Shown: one piece after another, positions 7,265 to 16,722 of the stretch
How the letters are laid out: every line of letters starts with the position of its first letter
How positions within the stretch are numbered: the stretch's first letter is position 1
Translations under genes and position numbers: made by a program
From: CAVQUE01 sp046290435
GTDB taxonomy: Bacteria > Actinomycetota > Acidimicrobiia > Acidimicrobiales > UBA8592
NCBI GenBank assembly: GCA_046290435.1
Contig: JBKAGO010000050.1
Coordinates: forward strand, 11,212-75,211
Reading direction: 5' to 3'
Length of the DNA stretch: 64,000 bases
Notes under the pieces: generated by a model
What the model was told of the DNA's origin: nothing
Database searches by the model: none
Seen by the model: the letters and a program-made list of their open reading frames with translations, nothing else

Positions 7265-9469
7265 GTGCTCAATCGTGTCGGACGCCTGCGCAGTGTGGCC
7301 GTGGCGATCGCCATCGGCGCGGCGTTGCTGACGCTCGGACCGGTGCCTGCGGCGCCCGCCGCCGCGCAGCCGGCCGACGAACCACCACCCGAGCCCAGCG
7401 CCGACTGGGTTCCCTTCGTCGGGTCGTACTCGGTCGGCTGCACCCGGGCCTCGGCAGCCAATCCGGGCTGCGAGGTGCACCACCCGACGTGGGCGATCGA
7501 CTTCGCCAACCCCGGCGGCACACCCATACGATCGGCCGGCCACGGCCGGGTCGTGGCCGTCACCCGCTGGTGCGCCCCTTACGGCGGCGACGGCGAATGC
7601 AACGGCGGCGCCGGCAACCTGGTCATCGTCGAGCACGGCGACTACTGGTCGCGCTATCTGCACCTCTCGTCGATCCCGAAGCGCATCCGCGTCGGGCGCA
7701 CGGTGGCGCCTGGCGACATCATCGGGCGCGCCGGGGCGTCGGGAACCTTCGGCGGGGTGCATCTGCACTACGACGAGTACCAGCCGACGGCACCGGTGGG
7801 CCGGGTGGCGTTCGGCAAGATGTTCGCCTGCCACGACGGCGTGGCGGTGCTGTATCCCGACGTGCTGGGCACCGAGGCCTGGGACGAGGTCCCCCGCGGG
7901 TCGGTCATCCGCAACGACGGCTACGACTGCGTCGGCCACCCGCCCCAGCCCCGTCCCCCGGCGCCCGAACCGCCGGTGTATCTGCGAGGCCCGGCCCTGG
8001 GCCTGGGCGGCTCCGACCCACTCGCCGTCGGCGACCTCGACGGCGACGGCCGCAGCGACCTGGTCGTCGGCGCTCCCGGGGCAGCCGGGCCGGTACCGCG
8101 ATCCGGTGCGGTGTACGTGGTCGATCCTCTCCGGCCCCGCCAGGCCACACGCCTGACCCAGGGCGGCGCCCTGGGCGGCACCGCCGAGCGCGGCGATCGC
8201 GTGGGCGCAGCGGTGGCCGTCGGCGACTTCGATTGCGACGGCACCGACGACCTCGCGGTCGGAGCCCCCGGCGAAGACCTCGCCCCGCCGTTCCGCGACA
8301 CCGGGTCGGTCGCCGTCGTCTACGGAGACGGCGACAGCCAGGCACTGTTCGCCGGTTCCACGATCGACTCCTACTACTCCCGGCCGAGCGACTGGCTGGG
8401 CGCGGCGTTGGCGGTCGGCGACTTCGACGCCGACGGCTGCGACGACCTCGCCATCGCGTCGCCGGGCGCAGACCGCAGCGGCGGCTTCGACATGGGGATG
8501 GTGTGGTTGGTGTCCGGCTCACCCGCGGGGCTGGGATCCCCTCTTCGCCTCCTGCAGGGCATCGGGCTCGGTGGCGTCCTCGAGAGCCGCGATCAGACGG
8601 GCTACGCGCTCGCGACCGGGGACTTCGACTGCGACGGCATCGCCGATCTCGCCGTCGGCGCACCCCGTGAGGACCTCGACGGGCCCGGTCAGGGAGCCGT
8701 GTTCGTCACCTACGGGTCGGCATCGGGCATCGGCGCCGGTGGCGGCGATGTCCTGTACCAGGGCGCAGGCCTCGCCGGGCGCCCCACGGCGGGTGCATGG
8801 GTGGGCTTGAGCCTCGCCGGCGGCGACATCGACGGCGACGGTTGCGACGACCTGGCCGTCGGCGCCCCCGGCATCTCCGTCGACGGGGTCCGGCGCGCCG
8901 GCGCGGTGTTCGTGACCTTCGGCGATCCCGACGGGCTGGCGGCTTCGACGCGTCAGCGCCGCCTGGCTGCCGGCGCCGGCCTCCCCGGTCGTCCGCGCCC
9001 CGGCGACCGGCTCGGCGCCGCCGTCGCGATCGGCGATCTCGACTGCAACCGCTTCGGCGAGGTCATCGTCGGCGTGCCGGGCCGCGATGTGGGCCCCCAC
9101 ACCGACGCAGGCGCCGTGTTCGTGCGGGCGGGGGCCCGGCGAGGCCTCGGTGCCGATACCGAACTCTTGCGCGCGCGCCGAGGCCTGCCGGGCCGCCCGG
9201 TGGCAGGAGCCGAAGCAGGCTCGTCGCTGCTCGCCGCCGCGGTGGATCGTGGTCGCTGCGGCGATCTGGTCGTCGGTGCGCCCGGCACCACCGTCGGTCG
9301 GCGCCTGGGGGCCGGCGCGGTCCACGTCATCTTCGGCGCAGCGGACCCGGCCGATCGACGGACGTTGCGGCTCGATCAGCGGCGCCTCGCAGTCGGCGAC
9401 CCGAGCCCTGCGGCGTCATTCGGCGGCGGATCGCCGCTCGGGCTGTTGGGTCGGGCCCTGCGGAGCTGA
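7265..9469 (+). CDS. Secreted M23 peptidase fused to seven FG-GAP (integrin-alpha-like) repeats
   Basis: Secreted protein of 734 aa. The GTG at 7265 gives a good signal peptide (basic start, hydrophobic core, cleavage near AAPAAAQPA). Residues about 60-200 form an M23 zinc metallopeptidase domain: HHPTWAIDFA supplies the His/Asp pair and GVHLHYDEY the HxH ligand pair. From about residue 252 to 715 run seven FG-GAP repeats, most carrying a DxDxDG-type calcium loop (GDLDGDGRSDL, GDFDCDGTDDL, GDFDADGCDDL, GDFDCDGIADL, GDIDGDGCDDL, and two weaker ones). Seven repeats are enough for one closed beta-propeller. Likely role is peptidoglycan or cell-surface peptide cleavage with calcium-dependent binding. 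Divergent from parA. Confidence 0.88.
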   Translation: MLNRVGRLRSVAVAIAIGAALLTLGPVPAAPAAAQPADEPPPEPSADWVPFVGSYSVGCTRASAANPGCEVHHPTWAIDFANPGGTPIRSAGHGRVVAVTRWCAPYGGDGECNGGAGNLVIVEHGDYWSRYLHLSSIPKRIRVGRTVAPGDIIGRAGASGTFGGVHLHYDEYQPTAPVGRVAFGKMFACHDGVAVLYPDVLGTEAWDEVPRGSVIRNDGYDCVGHPPQPRPPAPEPPVYLRGPALGLGGSDPLAVGDLDGDGRSDLVVGAPGAAGPVPRSGAVYVVDPLRPRQATRLTQGGALGGTAERGDRVGAAVAVGDFDCDGTDDLAVGAPGEDLAPPFRDTGSVAVVYGDGDSQALFAGSTIDSYYSRPSDWLGAALAVGDFDADGCDDLAIASPGADRSGGFDMGMVWLVSGSPAGLGSPLRLLQGIGLGGVLESRDQTGYALATGDFDCDGIADLAVGAPREDLDGPGQGAVFVTYGSASGIGAGGGDVLYQGAGLAGRPTAGAWVGLSLAGGDIDGDGCDDLAVGAPGISVDGVRRAGAVFVTFGDPDGLAASTRQRRLAAGAGLPGRPRPGDRLGAAVAIGDLDCNRFGEVIVGVPGRDVGPHTDAGAVFVRAGARRGLGADTELLRARRGLPGRPVAGAEAGSSLLAAAVDRGRCGDLVVGAPGTTVGRRLGAGAVHVIFGAADPADRRTLRLDQRRLAVGDPSPAASFGGGSPLGLLGRALRS

Positions 9470-9544
9470 AACCCGGCTCCGACCGAGCCTGGGACATCCG
9501 GACCAGAGTCATCCAGAACCTGTCAGTACATCCGACAGTTCAGT

Positions 9545-11662
9545 GTGCGTCGGACGATGGTCTCTCGGTGGGTACTGGCTGCAGCGGTCGTGGCTGCGAC
9601 AGCGGGCGTGTCGACGTCGGCTTCGGCCGAGGTCTGCATGGACGATCCGTGGATCTGCAACCCGGAGATGTACGACACCACGACGAACGATCCGTGGATG
9701 GGCGACCCCACCATGGACCCCTACATGGACCCATACATGGGCGACCCCACCATGGACCCATACATGGACCCATACATGGGCGACCCCACCATGGACCCAT
9801 ACATGGACCCATACATGGGCGACCCCACCATGGACCCCTCCATGAGCGACCCGACCTCCCTCGACGACTCGACGCTGCCGCTCGACCCCACCATGGCCGA
9901 CCCGTCGACACCCGGCCCCGATCCCGGCTTCGGCTTCGACTTCGACTTCGAGGACCCCACCCCCGCACCCGCACCCGCGCCCACGGTCGGCAGTCCGTCG
10001 GCCACGCCCGGCACGGCGACCACACGCTCGCTCGAGCGCCCGGACTTCACCCTCGCCGAGTTCGACATGGAGGCGTCCGAGGAAGCACTCACACGCGGCG
10101 GCGACGCCTTGGAGCCCGCGACGATCATCGACCTCGCCCTGACCTCGACGGCACACGAGCTCGCACACCTCGCGGCCCTCGACGCATTCGCCGACGACCT
10201 CGACGCCGACGCCCAGGCCATCGTCGACCAGGTCGGGCTCGCACCGGCGCCGCGACTGGTCGCGGTGCCTGCGCTCGTGGAGGTCGACGACTTCGGCGTC
10301 AGGGTCCTGGCCGCCATGCGGGATGCCGGCCTCGCAACCCCGCCCGCGGTCAGGCAGGCGCTCTCGGGCCTCACCGAACCCCAGCTCGACGCGATCGAAC
10401 AGGCAGGAGCGGCGCCCGGTCTCGACCCCTCGCGCTACGCACGGGCCTATGAGCTGCTCGCCGGCGCCTGGGTGGAGCTCCAGCCCGAACCCGACACCAC
10501 TACGACCGACGTCGAGAGCCCGGACGAACTCGCCTTCGCCGACGACGTCGACCCTGCGGAAACGATCGATGAGGCCGCCCAGGCCGAGGCCGACGAGACC
10601 GACGAGACCGAGCAGCCGGAACCGGCGGGCGGGATCGCCGGCGGGCTCCTGGTGGGGGGTGCCATCGCCGCCGTGTTGGGCCTGCTGGGCCTGGTCTCCC
10701 GCTGGCGTGGCAGCCGACGCTCCGGCGGTGCCGGCGACACCGTGGCCGATCTGGTCGAGGTCAGCCGGCTGCTCAACGGCGCCCGCAGCGAGGCCGAGGT
10801 CGGCCGGATCGTCGTGGCCGAGGCATCGCGCATCACCTCGGGGGAAGCGGCGCTCTACTGCGGTCGCACGACCGGCGACCTCGTCGAGATCGCCGCATCG
10901 GCGGCATTCCCGTCCGATCCGGTGCTTGCCGCTTCCGAACTCGAACGGGTCCTCGACCTGGCCTCACCTGGCACCTTCGCGGTCGACGGCCTCGACGTCG
11001 TCGCCGTGCCGGTCATCGAGAGCGGTACGGTCGGCGGGGTGCTGCTGTCCACCGGTCCCCTCACCTCCGAACAGCGACGCGAACAGAACCTACGACGCCT
11101 GGCCTCCATCGCCGGAGCGTCGCTCGCCGCAGCGCGACGCCAACGCGAACTCGAGGACCTGTCGAGCATCGACGCCCTGACCGGGTTGGCCAACCGACGC
11201 CGTCTCGACGAGGACCTCGCCGCGGCCCTTCGATCACCCGACGCCGCACCGGTGTCGTTCGTGATGATCGACGTCGACCACTTCAAGACCTACAACGACA
11301 CCCACGGCCACGCCGCCGGCGACGTGGCGCTGGCAACCGTCGCCAGAGTCCTCACCGAAGCCGTCGGGGAAGCCGGCACCGCCTACCGCTACGGGGGCGA
11401 GGAATTCTGTGTCCTGTGCCCCGCCACCGCGACCGAGACCGCCGTGGAGATCGCCGAGGCCATCCGCAGCGCGATCGAGGCCGAAGCCTTCCCGGGCGAG
11501 GAACGCCAGCCCGACGGGCGGGTGACCGCGTCGCTCGGAGTGGCCGAAGCCGAGCCCGACAGCGCAGCCGGCGACCTCATCGAAGCCGCCGATCAGGCGC
11601 TCTACCGCGCCAAACACGACGGCCGCAACGCCGTGGCCGTCGCCGAGCCCGCGGCCTCCTGA
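9545..11662 (+). CDS. Diguanylate cyclase with repeat-bearing ectodomain, one TM, GAF and GGDEF
   Basis: Predicted signalling enzyme making c-di-GMP, 705 aa. The GTG at 9545 (or ATG at 9557) begins a signal peptide ending near STSASA. Next come three perfect copies of a 13-residue Met/Asp/Pro/Tyr unit (MDPYMDPYMGDPT, about residues 57-95) and degenerate flanks, a Pro/Ala/Asp-rich stretch, a helical ectodomain and an acidic segment. A single TM lies at about residues 361-384, then a GAF-like region (about 400-530) and a GGDEF domain with signature GGEEF near residue 618. The RxxD inhibitory site normally just before GGDEF is absent, so feedback inhibition by c-di-GMP is not expected. Ectodomain ligand unknown. 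Confidence 0.88.
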   Translation: MRRTMVSRWVLAAAVVAATAGVSTSASAEVCMDDPWICNPEMYDTTTNDPWMGDPTMDPYMDPYMGDPTMDPYMDPYMGDPTMDPYMDPYMGDPTMDPSMSDPTSLDDSTLPLDPTMADPSTPGPDPGFGFDFDFEDPTPAPAPAPTVGSPSATPGTATTRSLERPDFTLAEFDMEASEEALTRGGDALEPATIIDLALTSTAHELAHLAALDAFADDLDADAQAIVDQVGLAPAPRLVAVPALVEVDDFGVRVLAAMRDAGLATPPAVRQALSGLTEPQLDAIEQAGAAPGLDPSRYARAYELLAGAWVELQPEPDTTTTDVESPDELAFADDVDPAETIDEAAQAEADETDETEQPEPAGGIAGGLLVGGAIAAVLGLLGLVSRWRGSRRSGGAGDTVADLVEVSRLLNGARSEAEVGRIVVAEASRITSGEAALYCGRTTGDLVEIAASAAFPSDPVLAASELERVLDLASPGTFAVDGLDVVAVPVIESGTVGGVLLSTGPLTSEQRREQNLRRLASIAGASLAAARRQRELEDLSSIDALTGLANRRRLDEDLAAALRSPDAAPVSFVMIDVDHFKTYNDTHGHAAGDVALATVARVLTEAVGEAGTAYRYGGEEFCVLCPATATETAVEIAEAIRSAIEAEAFPGEERQPDGRVTASLGVAEAEPDSAAGDLIEAADQALYRAKHDGRNAVAVAEPAAS
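9713..9856 (+). repeat. 39-bp in-frame tandem repeat (3 full copies plus partial)
   Basis: Copies start at 9713, 9752 and 9791, with a partial one at 9830. Copies 2 and 3 are identical and copy 1 differs by one base, so the array expanded recently. Each unit encodes MDPYMDPYMGDPT in the diguanylate cyclase ectodomain. No spacers, so not a CRISPR. Confidence 0.95.
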
Positions 11663-11703
11663 CGCTCGGCACCGACCGAGGGCCACCCCGGCCGGCTCGC
11701 GTC

Positions 11704-13509
11704 TCAGGAGCCGGCGTACATCTCCTCGATCAGGTCGCGGTTGCGTTCGATGACCACCGACCGCTTGACCTTGAGGGTCGGGGTGAGCTCGCCGGTGAAC
11801 ACCGACAGCTCGGCCGGCAGGATCCGCCACGCCTTGATCCCCTCGATGCGGGCATGTTCGGCGTTGACCCGCTCGATGATCGCGCCGACCTCCCGGACGA
11901 CATCGGGATCGGTGCACAACGCCCCGGGGTCGGGATGCTTGTGGAGGGCCTCGGCCCACTCGGCGATCGCGACCGCATCGAGGGTGAGCAGGGCCGTCAG
12001 GTACGGCCTGGCATCGCCGATGACGACCACCTTGGCCAGCAGCGGCTCGAGCTCGAGACGGGTCTCGAGCTCCGACGGCGAGATGTTCTTGCCGCTCGAG
12101 GTGATGATGAGGTCCTTCTTGCGGCCCGTGATGGTCAGGTAGCCATCGACGTCGATGGACCCCAGATCGCCGGTGGCCATCCAGCCGTCTCCATCGATGA
12201 GCTCGGCGGTGGCGTCAGGACGGCCCCAATAGCCGGCGCACACCGTCGGCGACCTCACGAAGATCTCGTCGTCGGCGGCGATGCGCAGCTCGATTCCCGA
12301 CAACGGCAAGCCCACCGTTCCCCGCTTGATGGCGTCGGGCGGGTTCATCGTGGCCGGCCCGCAGTCCTCGGTCTGACCCCAGACCTCGGCGATGTCCATG
12401 CCGATCGCCGCGAACCATGCGAGCAGGTCCGGGTGGATCGGAGCGGCGGCCGAGACCAGCACCCGGGCGTGATCGAGACCCATGCCATGGCGCAACGTCC
12501 GGCCGACGGTCTCGTCGAGGGCCCGATAGCTCAACCGGTCCGCGGTCGACATGGGCTCGGCGTCGGAAACATGCCTGGCGCCGAGCTCGAGGTACTGGTG
12601 GACCAGGCCCCGTACCGGCCCGGGCTTGCCCGCGATCTCGTGGGTGACCGCATCGCGGAACTTCTCCCAGACGCGCGGCACCGCGAAGAAGATGGTGGGT
12701 CGGCACTCACGCAGATCATCTGGTACGTCGGGAAGGCTGCGAGCGAACCAGGTCTGGCCACCGCTCGCGAGCTGCCCGAAGTGGCTCACGACGCGCTCGG
12801 CGATGTGCGAGACCGGCAGGAACGACAGGAACCTGTCGTCGCTGGTCAGCGGGACGATGGCCTCGACGGCGGCGATGGTCGCTGCGATGTTGCCGTGGGT
12901 GATCATCGCCCCCTTGGGCGGGCCGGTGGTGCCGCTGGTGTAGACGAGCGTGGCGACGTCGTCGAGACCGATCGCAGCGCGGGCGGCGGCGATGTCGGTC
13001 CCTCCTTCGAGCGCCCGTTCGCCGTCGCCCACGAGCTGATCGAACGACCGGACCCGGCCACCGGCGTCGAGGCCCTCGGCGGGCTCCATGGCGACGACGG
13101 TGCGCAGCTGATCGAGCTCGTCCCAGTGCAACAGCACCTTTGCGAGCTGTTCGGGGTTCTCGACGAAGACGACCACCGCACCGGCGTCGTCGAGGAGGTA
13201 CTGCACCTGCGACGACGAGCTCGTCGGATAGCACGGCACGGTGATCGCCCCGAGCGACAGGATCGCGAGGTCGGCGACGTGCCAGTCGCGGCGATTGGCA
13301 GCCAGGATCGCCACCCGGTCGCCCGCGCCGACACCCAACTCGGCGAGGCCCGCTGCGGCGGCGTCGACCCGGGCCCGGTAGCCACCCCAGTCGAGGCTCT
13401 GCCAGTCGGCACCCACCCGCCAGTGCAGAGCCGGCGCATCGGGCCGGGCGTCGGCGTGGGCGTGGAGCAGATCGACGACGAGCTGTTGGCGATCGAGGTC
13501 TTCGGACAT
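11704..13509 (-). CDS. AMP-dependent acyl-CoA synthetase (long-chain fatty acid type)
   Basis: ANL-superfamily ligase activating a fatty acid to its adenylate and then the CoA thioester, 601 aa. The ATG at 13509 is chosen because GGAGGGGG lies about 8 bp upstream; longer readings add an unlikely basic extension. Motifs are YTSGTTGPPKG near residue 190 (phosphate binding), GQTEDCG, and ATGDLGSIDVDGYLTITGRKKD near residue 446 with the hinge and the SSGKNISP lysine region. This matches the FadD15-like class. It lies 98 bp after the glycosyltransferase gene, same strand. A supply role for the Pfa-like synthase at 38968-54239 is possible but only by function. Confidence 0.9.
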   Translation of the reverse strand: MSEDLDRQQLVVDLLHAHADARPDAPALHWRVGADWQSLDWGGYRARVDAAAAGLAELGVGAGDRVAILAANRRDWHVADLAILSLGAITVPCYPTSSSSQVQYLLDDAGAVVVFVENPEQLAKVLLHWDELDQLRTVVAMEPAEGLDAGGRVRSFDQLVGDGERALEGGTDIAAARAAIGLDDVATLVYTSGTTGPPKGAMITHGNIAATIAAVEAIVPLTSDDRFLSFLPVSHIAERVVSHFGQLASGGQTWFARSLPDVPDDLRECRPTIFFAVPRVWEKFRDAVTHEIAGKPGPVRGLVHQYLELGARHVSDAEPMSTADRLSYRALDETVGRTLRHGMGLDHARVLVSAAAPIHPDLLAWFAAIGMDIAEVWGQTEDCGPATMNPPDAIKRGTVGLPLSGIELRIAADDEIFVRSPTVCAGYWGRPDATAELIDGDGWMATGDLGSIDVDGYLTITGRKKDLIITSSGKNISPSELETRLELEPLLAKVVVIGDARPYLTALLTLDAVAIAEWAEALHKHPDPGALCTDPDVVREVGAIIERVNAEHARIEGIKAWRILPAELSVFTGELTPTLKVKRSVVIERNRDLIEEMYAGS

Positions 13510-13607
13510 CGGTGGTTCCCCCTCCTGGAACTCGTGGTCGACCATCGTCGCGGGATCGACGGCGTCCTTCCCAGGGTCTTTGGCCACTGAGGACCTCCCA
13601 GCGGCTC

Positions 13608-15110
13608 CTAATCTGCGACGGTCTCCTCCGCCAGCAGTGCTGCGACGACCTCGAGCCACCGCTGGAGATGCGTGTCACCGAGGTGCGCGTCGACCGCGCG
13701 CGCTCGTGCACCCTCGCCGAGGCGGAGGCAGAAGTCGGGATCGTCGAGGATCCGGCACACCGCCGCCCCGAACTCGGCGAGATCCATCGGGTCCTTCACC
13801 AACAGACCGGTCTCGCCGTCGATGACCTGGTCGACGATCCCGCCCACTGCCGACGCCACCACGGGCGTGCCCTTGAGCATGGCCTCGGCGACGGTGAGCC
13901 CGAAGCCCTCGGCGATGCTCTTCTGGGTCACGATCGTGGCGTGGCGCTGCAGGGCGTTGACGATGGCGGCGTTCTCCTCCAGGTCCTGCATGGGCAGGCA
14001 GACCAGCTGGACACGGTGGCGGACGGCGTGGGGAAGCTGACGCCAGGCGTTCCAGCAGTTCTGCAGAACCTGCCCGCCCTCGGGGTCGTCGGCAACGGCC
14101 GAAACCACCGGCCCTGCGAGGACCAGTTCGGCGGAGCGTCCGGAGTCGATGTACTCGGCGAAGGCGGCCATGACACCCTCCATGTCCTTCATGACGTCCC
14201 AACGCGACACCTGCACGATCATCGGCACGTCCGGCTCCGCCGGTCCGCCGGTGCGGAACACGTCGCAGTACCGCTCGACGCGTCCCGCGCTGCCGTCGCT
14301 GCGCTCGAACGTGGTGTCGCCGGGGCGGCCGGCGAGGATCCCGACGTGGGTCAAGATGGCCTCGATCGTCTCGGGGCTCATCGGGTGGTTCTTTGCGGCG
14401 AAGGGGTCGATCGAGGGCCACACGATGGTGGTGTCGTCCGCCGGAACCCAGGGCGGCGGGAAGCGGTCGTCGGTGAAGATGTAGTGGTCGACGTGGCCGT
14501 CGAGGTAGGGGCGCAGGAAGTCCCACGCCGCCAGGCTGTTGGCGTTCTGTTCGTCGATGCCCACGTGGCAGCGCCATGCGACGTGGCAGCCCATGGTCTT
14601 GAAGTGCTGCGCGAGGCCGGCCGTCTGGGGGTCGTGCAGGATGACGAGGTCGCCGGCCTGAGCCGAGGCGGCCAGCTCTGCGAACTCGTCGTGCATCACC
14701 CCTTCGTAGAGGGCGTGCTCGTCAGAGCCCAGGGGCCCGCCGTCGCCGACACCGCCGTAGAGGTGATTGTGGATGCGTTTGGTGAGCTCGAAGAATGCCG
14801 GGGTGCCGTCGATGACCAACCAGCGGGCATCGACGCCCACGCCGCGGACATAGCCCAGCAGGACGTGCAGCATCTCGGCGACGCCGCCACCTGCTGCGGT
14901 GGAGTTGATGTTGAGCACGGCCCGCCCGGCCAGCAACTTCGCCGCCCGGTCGCCGGCGATGTCGGCCAGCGCCGTCGCCCGCTCCTGGCCGATCAGCCCC
15001 GCGAAACGGTGGGGGTCGCGTGCGATGACGGTCACTTCCTGCATGTCCGTCGATGGCAGCACACGAGCACGAGCCTCGCCAGGGAAGAACGTCCCCGTTG
15101 CTGCGACCAA
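13608..15110 (-). CDS. GT4 glycosyltransferase, trehalose synthase (TreT)-like
   Basis: GT-B fold retaining glycosyltransferase of up to 500 aa. Residues about 65-85 (NINSTAAGGGVAEML) match the nucleotide-sugar binding start of TreT proteins. ILHDPQTAGL and WRCHVGID lie in the N-domain, and the C-domain carries the EX7E motif as EGFGLTVAE near residue 415. TreT joins NDP-glucose and glucose to trehalose; other specificities are possible. Start uncertain: the frame opens at a TTG (15110), with GTG at 15107 and ATG at 15044 as alternatives, none with a strong ribosome-binding site. Divergent from the reductase gene at 15169 with only 58 bp between. Confidence 0.82.
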   Translation of the reverse strand: MVAATGTFFPGEARARVLPSTDMQEVTVIARDPHRFAGLIGQERATALADIAGDRAAKLLAGRAVLNINSTAAGGGVAEMLHVLLGYVRGVGVDARWLVIDGTPAFFELTKRIHNHLYGGVGDGGPLGSDEHALYEGVMHDEFAELAASAQAGDLVILHDPQTAGLAQHFKTMGCHVAWRCHVGIDEQNANSLAAWDFLRPYLDGHVDHYIFTDDRFPPPWVPADDTTIVWPSIDPFAAKNHPMSPETIEAILTHVGILAGRPGDTTFERSDGSAGRVERYCDVFRTGGPAEPDVPMIVQVSRWDVMKDMEGVMAAFAEYIDSGRSAELVLAGPVVSAVADDPEGGQVLQNCWNAWRQLPHAVRHRVQLVCLPMQDLEENAAIVNALQRHATIVTQKSIAEGFGLTVAEAMLKGTPVVASAVGGIVDQVIDGETGLLVKDPMDLAEFGAAVCRILDDPDFCLRLGEGARARAVDAHLGDTHLQRWLEVVAALLAEETVAD

Positions 15111-15168
15111 GGTCTCGCCGTCCGATGCCGGTACCGTCGGGCGGGCTCGACCGGCTTGGAGGCCTCAC

Positions 15169-16657
15169 ATGCAGATCGCGGTGATCGGCGCAACGGGGTA
15201 CGTCGGTGGGCGTCTCGTCCCCGAGCTGTTGGCCGCGGGCCACGACGTGCGCTGCCTGGCGCGCAACCCGGACCGTCTGGCCACCGTCGAGTGGCGTGCC
15301 GACGTCGAGGTCGTCACCGCCGATGTCCTGGATCGGGCTTCGCTCGTCGGCGCCCTCGCCGGTGTCGAAGCCGTTTACTACCTGGTGCATGCGATGGGCA
15401 CCGCCGCCGACTTCGAGCGCACCGACCGCCTCGGCGCCGAGAACACACGCGAAGCCGCTGCGAGCGTCGGCGTGGGCCAGATCGTGTACCTGGGTGGCCT
15501 GGGCGACGAACGCATCGACGAACTCTCGCCGCACCTGGCGAGCCGGCACGAGGTCGGCAGGGTATTGGCCGACGGCGACGTGACGGTCACCGAACTGCGG
15601 GCTGCGGTGATCATCGGTTCGGGAAGCGCATCGTTCGAGATGTTGCGGCACCTCACCGAAGTGCTGCCGCTGATGACGTGCCCGCGTTGGGTGACCCGCA
15701 CGCAGTGCCAACCCATCGCGATCGCCGATGTGCTGCACTACCTGATCGCGGCGCTGGATCTGCGCGCCCGAGGCAGCGAGGTCTTCGAGATCGGCGGGCC
15801 CGACGTGTTGACCTACCGCGACATGATGCTGCGCTACGCCGATGCCGCCGGGTTGGGCCGCCGTGTCATCATCCCCGTCCCGGTCCTGACGCCACGCCTG
15901 TCGTCGCACTGGGTCAACCTGGTGACCCCGCTCCCCTACGGCCTCGCCCGCCCTCTGGTCGAGAGCCTCATCAACGACGTCGTCGTCTCGCCCGAGCGCG
16001 ACATCGCGCGGGTGGTCGAGCACTCGCCGTACACCCTCGACGAGGCCATCCGGCGGGCACTCGCCGTCGTCCAGGACCTCGCGGTGCGCACCAGCTGGAT
16101 GGACTCGGCGCCGCTGTCGACTCCCGCCTCGCCTGTGCCGCAGGACCCGGATTGGGCCGGCGGCACCGTCTTGCGCGACCGCCAGGAGGTCGCGTGTGCG
16201 GCGTCGCCCGACGCGCTCTTCGCGGTGGTATCGGGCATCGGGGCCACCCGCGGCTGGTACGTCGCCGACAGCCTGTGGGCACTGCGCGGCTGGATCGACA
16301 AGCTGGTCGGCGGCGTGGGCATGCGCCGCGGCCGGCGCCACCCCGATCATCTGCGGGTGGGCGACGCGTTGGACTTCTTCCGGGTCGAGGCCTACGAACC
16401 GCCCCGGCTGTTGCGTCTGCGCGCCGAGATGAAGGTCCCGGGCGATGCCTGGTTGGAGTGGCGGGTCGAACCGACTCCCGATGGGGCGAGCCTGCTCGTC
16501 CAGTCGGCTCGGTTCCACCCGCGGCATCGGCGGCCGGGCCTACTGGTGGGTGCTCCTACCGGCCCACAAGGTGATCTGGCGACGCCTGGCGGAACGGCTG
16601 GCAGCCGCAGCCGCTGCTGCTGCGCCGGCCGCCACGCCAGGGCCCGAGGGCCCTTGA
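15169..16657 (+). pseudogene. NAD(P)-binding reductase with C-terminal DUF2867 domain, frameshifted near its 3' end
   Basis: Atypical SDR of the type with a C-terminal DUF2867 domain, expected about 495 aa. A strong GGAGG 6 bp ahead fixes the ATG at 15169. The N-terminus has VIGATGYVGGRLVPELL (Rossmann) and YYLVHAMG; the C-half has ATRGWYVADSLWALRGW and LLVQSARFHPR. After FHPR, near 16520-16530, the frame is lost. The expected ending (GIGGRAYWWVLLPAHKVIW, then an Ala-rich tail) is found in the +1 frame, to a TGA at 16655-16657. A 2-bp loss or 1-bp gain in the CG-rich CCGCGGC explains this. It may be a recent mutation or a sequence error. Unshifted, the frame runs into the next gene. Confidence 0.75.
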
Positions 16658-16722
16658 TCGACGACGCCGCGGCGGCGATCCTCGTCACCACCGTCGTGGT
16701 TGGTCGACAAGGGGGAATCGAG

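Noticed and set aside
9713..9856. Possible CRISPR array
   Set aside because: Repeats are directly joined with no unique spacers, are multiples of three, and lie in frame inside a coding gene.
11663..11703. Short inverted repeat CTCGG/CCGAG between convergent genes as a terminator
   Set aside because: Only five pairs and no T-run; too weak to call in GC-rich DNA.
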